Shown here piece after piece: positions 6,134 through 10,138 of a stretch of DNA of 10,138 bases; position 1 is the stretch's first letter; each line of letters opens with the position of its first letter. Below the pieces are notes generated by a model, which ran no database searches, was not told the DNA's origin, and worked only from the letters and a program-made list of their open reading frames with translations. Made by a program: the position numbers and the translations under genes. Source of the stretch: Bacillota bacterium (GTDB lineage Bacteria; Bacillota; Sulfobacillia; Symbiobacteriales; Symbiobacteriaceae); the NCBI GenBank assembly GCA_028287415.1, contig JAQBPS010000736.1, forward strand, positions 1 to 10,138. The letters run 5' to 3'.

Positions 6134-6197
6134 AGGGTTAGTTGATACGCACGCATCTAACTAATCGGTATCTGAAGTTCGGGACAGGAGGGATCGC

Positions 6198-6347
6198 ATG
6201 AGCGAGAATGATATCCGTGCACGCCTTGAAGGGCTGATTGACCGTTGGATGAAGGCGTCCCCGGACGAGCGGATGGTCCTCGTACACGAGAAGATCCGCT
6301 TGGAGGACATGCTGCACAAGGTGCAGGCCGAGGCTAACGCCCTCTGA
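6198..6347 (+). CDS. small hypothetical protein (49 aa)
   Basis: The 49-residue product begins MSENDIRARLEGLIDRWM. I do not recognise a family. It looks cytosolic: no signal peptide, no membrane segment and no cysteine. It is highly charged (ten Asp/Glu, eight Lys/Arg) and appears to be two amphipathic helices, about 4-20 and 24-46, split by ASPDE (20-24), so a helical hairpin or dimerising protein is likely. Expression signals are good: AGGAGG (6186-6191) is six bases from the ATG, a TTGACA promoter lies upstream and a long hairpin lies downstream. Codon choice is GC-rich like the neighbouring genes. It sits as an independent unit between rplA and rplJ, where no gene is usually found. A link to ribosome or stress physiology is a guess from position alone. 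Confidence 0.75.
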   Translation: MSENDIRARLEGLIDRWMKASPDERMVLVHEKIRLEDMLHKVQAEANAL

Positions 6348-6382
6348 TGGCGGCTGCGATACGGCATTGCTTTATATGAACG

Positions 6383-6417
6383 GGGCGGGCTATCCGAACT
6401 GCGGATGCTCGCCCTTT
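6383..6417 (+). terminator. probable terminator after the 49-aa gene
   Basis: GGGCGGGC (6383-6390) pairs with GCTCGCCC (6407-6414, one G-T). The stem continues, after a bulged T, with ATCCG (6392-6396) and CGGAT (6402-6406), giving 13 bp and a 5-nt loop. Only TTT follows directly, then a mixed TGACTGTT, so termination may be partial. Confidence 0.6.
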
Positions 6418-6464
6418 GACTGTTGGCCCAGGGATTTCCAGGGTGTGCATCTCGCGCTCCGCGC

Positions 6465-6493
6465 TTGACACCCGACAGCACGCCTTGTATACT
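6465..6493 (+). promoter_or_regulatory. promoter of rplJL
   Basis: TTGACA (6465-6470), a 17-base spacer and TATACT (6488-6493): perfect -35 and five of six at -10. This is the best promoter in the window. Transcription should start near 6500, giving a leader of about 190 bases before rplJ. Confidence 0.9.
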
Positions 6494-6518
6494 CCTCATT
6501 GTGCTTGAACTTCATATG

Positions 6519-6582
6519 CGACCATAGACAGCAGGTGCCTTCAAGGCCAAAGTGGCGAATTCTCGCCAGCCCGCCGAGGTCG
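6519..6582 (+). promoter_or_regulatory. ribosomal protein L10 leader (L10-L7/L12 binding RNA)
   Basis: The sequence AGACAGCAGGTGCC (6526-6539) followed by GCCGAGGT (6573-6580) is the pattern I know from bacterial L10 leaders. CGACC (6519-6523) pairs with GGTCG (6578-6582) to close the element. Inside are a short hairpin GCCT/AGGC (6537-6547) and a 6-bp hairpin TGGCGA/TCGCCA (6553-6568). One A-C mismatch occurs where GCAGG would face CCCGC. In known cases the L10(L12)4 complex binds this RNA to repress rplJL. The same CGACC is also part of a competing helix with the downstream terminator, so the closed form should favour termination. Confidence 0.85.
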
Positions 6583-6631
6583 GAAACTCAAGCGTCCCTC
6601 GGGACGCATGAGGGCCGGTGTACATACCAGG

Positions 6632-6665
6632 CCTCCGACAGACTATGGTCGGAGGTCTTTTTGTT
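6632..6665 (+). terminator. attenuator terminator in the rplJL leader
   Basis: CCTCCGAC (6632-6639) pairs with GTCGGAGG (6648-6655) around an 8-nt loop, followed by TCTTTTTGTTT. It lies between the L10 leader and the rplJ ribosome site, so it is an attenuator rather than an end-of-gene terminator. Its 3' side and loop (CTATGGTCG, 6643-6651) are fully complementary to CGACCATAG at 6519-6527, which would form the antiterminator. Confidence 0.88.
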
Positions 6666-6690
6666 TGTCCTGAGGAGGTGAAACTTTACT

Positions 6691-7224
6691 ATGCCGATCC
6701 GTTCTGAAAAGGAAATGTCGGTCGCCCAGGTTCGGGAGGCCATCAAGAATGCCAAGAGCGTCGTGCTGGCTGACAACAAGGGCATGACCGTGGCTCAGGT
6801 TACCCGGCTCCGCAAGGAGCTGCGCGAGGTGGGTGTTGACCTCAAGGTCGCCAAGAACACCCTCATCCGCATTGCCGCCCGTGACCTCGGTATCGAGGGC
6901 CTGGACGAGTACCTTCACGGTACCACCAACCTGGCCTTCTCGCACGCCGACGAGGCTTCCGGTGCCAAGAAGATCCGTGACTTCTTCGCCAAGGACAAGG
7001 ACCCGAAGTTCGTGGTGAAGGCCGGTGTGCTGGAAGGTAAGGTGATTGACGCCCGGGGCGTCAACTCGCTCGCTGACCTGCCCTCCCGGGAAGTCCTGCT
7101 CGCCCAGGTGCTGGCCGGCATCCAGGCGCCGCTCGCCGGTGTCGTCGGTGTGCTTAACGGCCTGCTTGCGAGCTTTGCGTATGCCGTGGAGGCCCGCATC
7201 AAGCAGGTCGAAGCCGAGGCTTAA
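6691..7224 (+). CDS. rplJ: 50S ribosomal protein L10
   Basis: A 177-residue L10, the stalk base that anchors L7/L12 dimers to 23S rRNA next to L11. The globular N-terminal domain (about 1-130) begins MPIRSEKEMSVAQVREAIKN and includes LKVAKNTLIRIAA (51-63) and FVVKAGVLEGKVID (109-122). The Ala-rich C-terminal helix (about 137-177) is the part that carries L7/L12 dimers in known structures. ATG 6691 is preceded by GAGGAGGTGA at 6672-6681, nine bases upstream. The gene follows an L10-type leader with an attenuator, so its own product probably shuts it off. rplL follows after 63 bases; that gap holds two small hairpins (GCCGC/GCGGC at 7238-7251 and TTGCG/CGCAA at 7259-7271) just ahead of the rplL ribosome site. 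Confidence 0.97.
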   Translation: MPIRSEKEMSVAQVREAIKNAKSVVLADNKGMTVAQVTRLRKELREVGVDLKVAKNTLIRIAARDLGIEGLDEYLHGTTNLAFSHADEASGAKKIRDFFAKDKDPKFVVKAGVLEGKVIDARGVNSLADLPSREVLLAQVLAGIQAPLAGVVGVLNGLLASFAYAVEARIKQVEAEA

Positions 7225-7287
7225 GATTCAGCGTATCGCCGCCTAAGCGGCAATAACTTTGCGTTTCGCAATAAGGAGGACCCCACA

Positions 7288-7662
7288 ATGTCGAAGGCCG
7301 CTGACGTTATCGAGATTATTAAGGGCATGACCGCCCTCGAGCTCAAGGAGCTCAAGGAACAGTTTGAGGAGACCTTTGGTGTCACCGCCGCCGCTCCTGC
7401 CGCCGCTGCTGCCGGCCCTGCCGCCGCTGCCGCTCCGGCCGCTGAGGAGCAGACCGAGTTCGACGTGATCCTGAAGGCCGCCGGCGCCGCCAAGATCGGC
7501 GTCATCAAGGTTGTCCGTGAGCTGACCGGCCTGGGCCTGAAGGAGGCCAAGGACCTCGTTGACGGCGCTCCGAAGGCTGTCAAGGAGAAGGTTGGCAAGG
7601 CCGACGCCGAGGCCATGGCTGCCAAGCTGAAGGATGCCGGCGCCGAGGTCGAGGTCAAGTAA
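7288..7662 (+). CDS. rplL: 50S ribosomal protein L7/L12
   Basis: A 124-residue acidic stalk protein, present in several copies per ribosome, that recruits and activates translational GTPases. The N-terminal dimerisation domain covers about 1-32. An Ala/Pro-rich flexible hinge runs about 33-55, with [20 protein letters not shown] as its core. The C-terminal factor-binding domain follows, with [20 protein letters not shown] (57-76) and [23 protein letters not shown] 7288 has AAGGAGGA at 7273-7280, seven bases upstream. This is a strong site, consistent with the need for more L7/L12 than L10. It ends the rplJL unit, and a terminator lies 62 bases downstream. A mismatched hairpin (GCAGA/TCTGC, near 7680-7704) lies between the stop codon and that terminator. 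Confidence 0.98.
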   Translation: MSKAADVIEIIKGMTALELKELKEQFEETFGVTAAAPAAAAAGPAAAAAPAAEEQTEFDVILKAAGAAKIGVIKVVRELTGLGLKEAKDLVDGAPKAVKEKVGKADAEAMAAKLKDAGAEVEVK

Positions 7663-7724
7663 GTTCCGACACACAAGGTGCAGAAGGGTGCGACTCCCCT
7701 CTGCGCTAACCGCAAACGGAGGGA

Positions 7725-7767
7725 GGGCCAGGGGCGATCTCGGAATGCGAGGTCCCTGGTCCCTTTT
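7725..7767 (+). terminator. terminator after rplL
   Basis: GGGCCAGGG (7725-7733) pairs with CCCTGGTCC (7754-7762) in a 9-bp stem with one G-T. The 20-nt apical part can form a further small hairpin (CTCG/CGAG). It is followed by CTTTT. The T tract is short, so read-through into rpoB is possible. Confidence 0.75.
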
Positions 7768-7814
7768 GATTCGGTCCTATAAATAAATAGGCATAGCCAC
7801 TCATCGGTCAAAAT

Positions 7815-7837
7815 AAAAAAGCGCCCCGACAGGGCAC
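7815..7837 (-). terminator. terminator-like hairpin reading on the minus strand
   Basis: On the minus strand GTGCCC pairs with GGGCGC (6 bp, one G-T; + strand positions 7832-7837 and 7821-7826) around a 5-nt loop, followed by six T (7815-7820). On the + strand one pair becomes C-A and there is no T tract, so the polarity is minus. No credible minus-strand gene lies upstream of it, so it may be fortuitous or may end an antisense RNA. Confidence 0.4.
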
Positions 7838-7845
7838 CGGTTGTA

Positions 7846-7874
7846 TTGACATGGCTTTGGTGCTATGGTAGCAT
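7846..7874 (+). promoter_or_regulatory. promoter of rpoB (distal)
   Basis: Consensus TTGACA (7846-7851), a 17-base spacer and TAGCAT (7869-7874). TGCTATG (7861-7867), just before the -10, is inversely repeated as CATAGCA (7888-7894). The repeat spans the -10 and the likely start site, a typical operator position. A leader of about 380 bases would precede rpoB. Confidence 0.7.
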
Positions 7875-8258
7875 GATAACTTGCCATCATAGCATAGTCA
7901 TGTTGGCTTAGATCCCTTCCCGGAGGCTCTTTACCAGTCGCTGCAGCGGGCACGCCAAGTCGAAAAATGGCTGAAGAAACCATGCATAATCCGCAGGCTT
8001 TGGGATATGAATAGTAGATGCGTCTCTCTGGAAACACTGCCCATATTTGTGCGACGGGCTTCATGCAGCCGCTCGGCTGTTCGTCCATCGTCCGGTGTTG
8101 CCTTTTTGTTTTCTTGCTAGGGGGCGAATTCTCCTGCCGGGTGATTAACAACCGTGCGGGAGGTTCATATAGCACACATCGAGCGCTTCCGCGGTGGGCA
8201 CTTCCAAACGGGGAGCTTCTTGATGGCCACCAAACACAAGTGAGGAGGCCAAGACGGT
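7875..8258 (+). other. long structured rpoB leader
   Basis: This stretch holds no credible gene. It contains a hairpin CAGCC/GGCTG (8066-8079). A possible GCGAC/GTTGC closing stem (8051-8055, 8098-8102) runs straight into CTTTTTGTTTTC, which looks like a weak attenuator. A further hairpin pairs CTCCTGC (8131-8137) with GCGGGAG (8156-8162), one G-T, plus an inner CGG/CCG. A six-codon ORF, MATKHK (8223-8243), ends in a TGA that overlaps the rpoB Shine-Dalgarno. None of this matches a leader class I can name. The pairings suggest RNA-level control of rpoBC but do not prove it. Confidence 0.45.
8145..8173 (+). promoter_or_regulatory. possible proximal rpoB promoter
   Basis: TTAACA (8145-8150), a 17-base spacer and TATAGC (8168-8173): five of six at -35 and four of six at -10. 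It overlaps the hairpin at 8131-8162, so either the promoter or the RNA structure may be the functional reading. Confidence 0.4.
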
Positions 8259-10138
8259 ATGGCGAAGATCCTGCACGCCGGTTACAGGGAACGGCGCAGC
8301 TTCGCGAGGATCGATGAAGTTCAGGAGATGCCGAACCTCATCGAACTGCAGCAGAACTCCTATCAGTGGTTTTTGCGTGATGGTCTCCAGGAGATGTTCC
8401 GCGATATCTCCCCAATTCAGGACTTCACCGGCAACCTCGTGCTCGAGTTCATTGACTACAACCTCGGCGAGCCCAAGTACGCGATGGATGAGTGCAAGGA
8501 GCGGGACGTCACCTACGCTGCGCCCTTACGCGTCCGCGTGCGCCTGATCAACAAGGAAACAGGTGAGGTGAAGGAGCAGGAGGTCTTCATGGGCGATTTC
8601 CCGCTCATGACGCCGCATGGCACCTTCATCATCAATGGCGCGGAGCGTGTTATCGTTTCGCAGCTGGTTCGTTCCCCCGGTGCCTACTACTCGGACCAGG
8701 TGGACGCCAGCGGCAAGCGGCTCTACTTCGCGACCATGATTCCGAACCGCGGCGCCTGGCTCGAATTCGAGTCCGATGCCAACGACCTGATCTCCGTGCG
8801 CGTGGACCGCACCCGTAAGCTGCCTGCCACTATTCTACTCCGCGCTCTGGGCTATAGTTCCGACCAGGCGATTCTCGATGCCGTCGGTGACTCCGAGTAC
8901 CTGCGGCGCACGCTCGAGAAGGACGGCACGGACTCCGAAGAGGACGCCCTCATCGAGATCTACAAGCGCCTCCGCCCCGGCGAGCCGCCCGCGGTTGACA
9001 ATGCCCGGCAGCTGCTGGAGTCGCTCTTCTTTGAGCCCAAGCGTTACGATCTGGCCAACGTCGGCCGCTACAAGCTGAACAAGAAGCTAGCGCTCAAGCG
9101 CCGCATCGTCGGCGCCGTCACGGTGGATCGCGTGGTCGACCCCAACACCGGCGAGATCATCGCTGACGCGGGCGTCACCATCGACAAAAAGATGGCCGAC
9201 CGCATGGATGCCGTCGGCGTGACCCGCGTCAACGTCAAGCTGCGTGACGGCTCGGTCGTGCGCGTGGTCTCCAATGGCCAGCCGCCCATGACCCGGAAGA
9301 CGATCATGAAGGAAGACATCATCGCCGCCATCAACTTCATGGTGTCGCTGTACAAGGGCCTCGGCGGCGTTGACGATATCGACCACCTCGGCAACCGCCG
9401 CCTGCGCTCCGTGGGCGAGCTGCTGCAGAACCAGTTCCGTATCGGCCTCGCCCGTATGGAGCGCGTGGTTAAGGAGCGCATGACGATCCAGGACGTCGAC
9501 ATTATCACCCCGCAGGCGCTGATCAACATCCGCCCCGTGGTGGCCGCCGTCAAGGAGTTCTTCGGCTCCTCCCAGCTGTCGCAGTTCATGGACCAGACGA
9601 ATCCGCTGGCTGAGCTGACGCACAAGCGCCGCCTGTCCGCCCTGGGCCCCGGCGGTCTGTCCCGTGAGCGGGCCGGCTTCGAAGTCCGTGACGTTCACCA
9701 CTCGCACTATGGCCGCATGTGCCCGATTGAGACGCCGGAAGGTCCGAACATCGGCCTGATCGGCGCCATGGCCACCTTCGCCCGCATCAACGAGTATGGC
9801 TTCGTCGAGACGCCATACCGCCGCGTGGACAAGGACGGCCACAAGGTGACCAGCGAGATCGTTTACCTCACCGCTGACGAGGAAGACGAGAACGTTGTCG
9901 CCCAGGCGAACGAGCCGCTGGACGAGAACAGCTGGTTTACCACGGGTCGTGTCACCGTCCGTTACAAGCACGACATCCTCCGGGTCGCCCCGGAGCAGGT
10001 CGACTACATGGACGTGTCGCCGAAGCAGGTCGTTTCCATTGCCACGGCGCTCATTCCGTTCCTCGAGAACGATGACGCATCCCGTGCGCTGATGGGCTCG
10101 AACATGCAGCGCCAGGCGGTGCCGCTGCTCAAGACGCA
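8259..10138 (+). CDS. rpoB: DNA-directed RNA polymerase beta subunit, N-terminal half (3' end outside window)
   Basis: The first 626 codons of the roughly 1150-1250 residue beta subunit; the frame is open to the right edge. It starts [20 protein letters not shown] and contains [21 protein letters not shown] in the protrusion region (about 124-144). The rifampicin region [16 protein letters not shown] (about 435-450) is followed by [19 protein letters not shown] and [15 protein letters not shown]445, H455 and S460, equivalent to E. coli D516, H526 and S531, are all the sensitive wild-type residues, so no common resistance change is visible here. ATG 8259 has GAGGAGG (8242-8248) ten bases upstream. 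The sequence resembles clostridial RpoB. It is separated from rplL by a terminator and its own promoter, so it is at least partly independent of rplJL. rpoC is expected beyond the window. Confidence 0.98.
   Translation, partial: MAKILHAGYRERRSFARIDEVQEMPNLIELQQNSYQWFLRDGLQEMFRDISPIQDFTGNLVLEFIDYNLGEPKYAMDECKERDVTYAAPLRVRVRLINKETGEVKEQEVFMGDFPLMTPHGTFIINGAERVIVSQLVRSPGAYYSDQVDASGKRLYFATMIPNRGAWLEFESDANDLISVRVDRTRKLPATILLRALGYSSDQAILDAVGDSEYLRRTLEKDGTDSEEDALIEIYKRLRPGEPPAVDNARQLLESLFFEPKRYDLANVGRYKLNKKLALKRRIVGAVTVDRVVDPNTGEIIADAGVTIDKKMADRMDAVGVTRVNVKLRDGSVVRVVSNGQPPMTRKTIMKEDIIAAINFMVSLYKGLGGVDDIDHLGNRRLRSVGELLQNQFRIGLARMERVVKERMTIQDVDIITPQALINIRPVVAAVKEFFGSSQLSQFMDQTNPLAELTHKRRLSALGPGGLSRERAGFEVRDVHHSHYGRMCPIETPEGPNIGLIGAMATFARINEYGFVETPYRRVDKDGHKVTSEIVYLTADEEDENVVAQANEPLDENSWFTTGRVTVRYKHDILRVAPEQVDYMDVSPKQVVSIATALIPFLENDDASRALMGSNMQRQAVPLLKT

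Noticed and set aside
6132..6141. TTAGGGTTAG, telomere-like string
   Set aside because: It is a single short occurrence in an AT-rich promoter region with no tandem array.
6198..6347. 49-aa protein considered as a Spo0E-like phosphatase
   Set aside because: It has a similar size and two-helix layout, but the invariant SQxLD motif is absent (the region reads EKIRLED).
6499..6681. 60-residue + strand frame starting near the rplJL transcription start
   Set aside because: It coincides with the L10 leader and the attenuator stem, whose RNA structure explains the sequence; there is no ribosome site.
7801..8175. 124-residue minus-strand frame over the rplL-rpoB gap
   Set aside because: It runs through the terminator-like hairpin and rpoB promoter, starts at a GTG without good ribosome site, and shows no protein-like composition or family.
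8018..8317. 99-residue + strand frame running into the start of rpoB
   Set aside because: It overlaps the well-supported rpoB start in another frame, lacks a ribosome site and has no recognisable domain.

Overview
The window is a high-GC bacterial chromosome segment. It is dominated by the conserved secE-nusG-rplKAJL-rpoB transcription/translation cluster, read entirely on the + strand. Purine-rich Shine-Dalgarno sites (AGGAGG type), TTGACA/TATAAT-type promoters, the tRNA-rpmG-tRNA(Trp)-secE arrangement, a four-cysteine L33 and Firmicutes-like NusG and RpoB sequences point to a high-GC Firmicute of clostridial type, for example the Symbiobacterium neighbourhood. The genus cannot be fixed from the sequence.

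Positions 1-2679 hold three tightly coupled metabolic genes: the 3' end of an alpha/beta hydrolase, a short-chain dehydrogenase/reductase and an AMP-forming acyl-CoA synthetase. Both junctions are 4-base stop/start overlaps, which suggests one operon acting on an acyl or carboxylic-acid substrate. Positions 2739-3359 hold an initiator tRNA(fMet), rpmG (54 aa, TTG start) and tRNA(Trp), with two promoters and a strong terminator. Positions 3387-5672 hold a promoter, secE, nusG, rplK and rplA, closed by a strong terminator. Folds resembling the 23S rRNA L1 stalk precede rplK (weaker) and rplA (striking), which implies L1 feedback control.

Positions 5673-6464 form an unusual spacer between rplA and rplJ. 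It contains an exact 27-nt direct repeat, a roughly 97-nt composite hairpin, an AT-rich stretch with inverted repeats, and a 49-aa unknown small protein with its own promoter, strong ribosome site and possible terminator. Positions 6465-7767 hold a near-consensus promoter, an L10-type leader with a terminator/antiterminator switch that can be read by hand, rplJ, rplL and a terminator. Positions 7768-8258 form a long rpoB leader with one or two promoter candidates and several hairpins. From 8259 to the window end is the first half of rpoB, with a wild-type-looking rifampicin region.

The core genes are ordinary. What deserves attention is the RNA-level control (two L1-like sites, the L10 switch, the rpoB leader) and the rplA-rplJ spacer with its small protein, repeat and hairpin. 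All base pairings were worked out by eye; no folding or database search was run.
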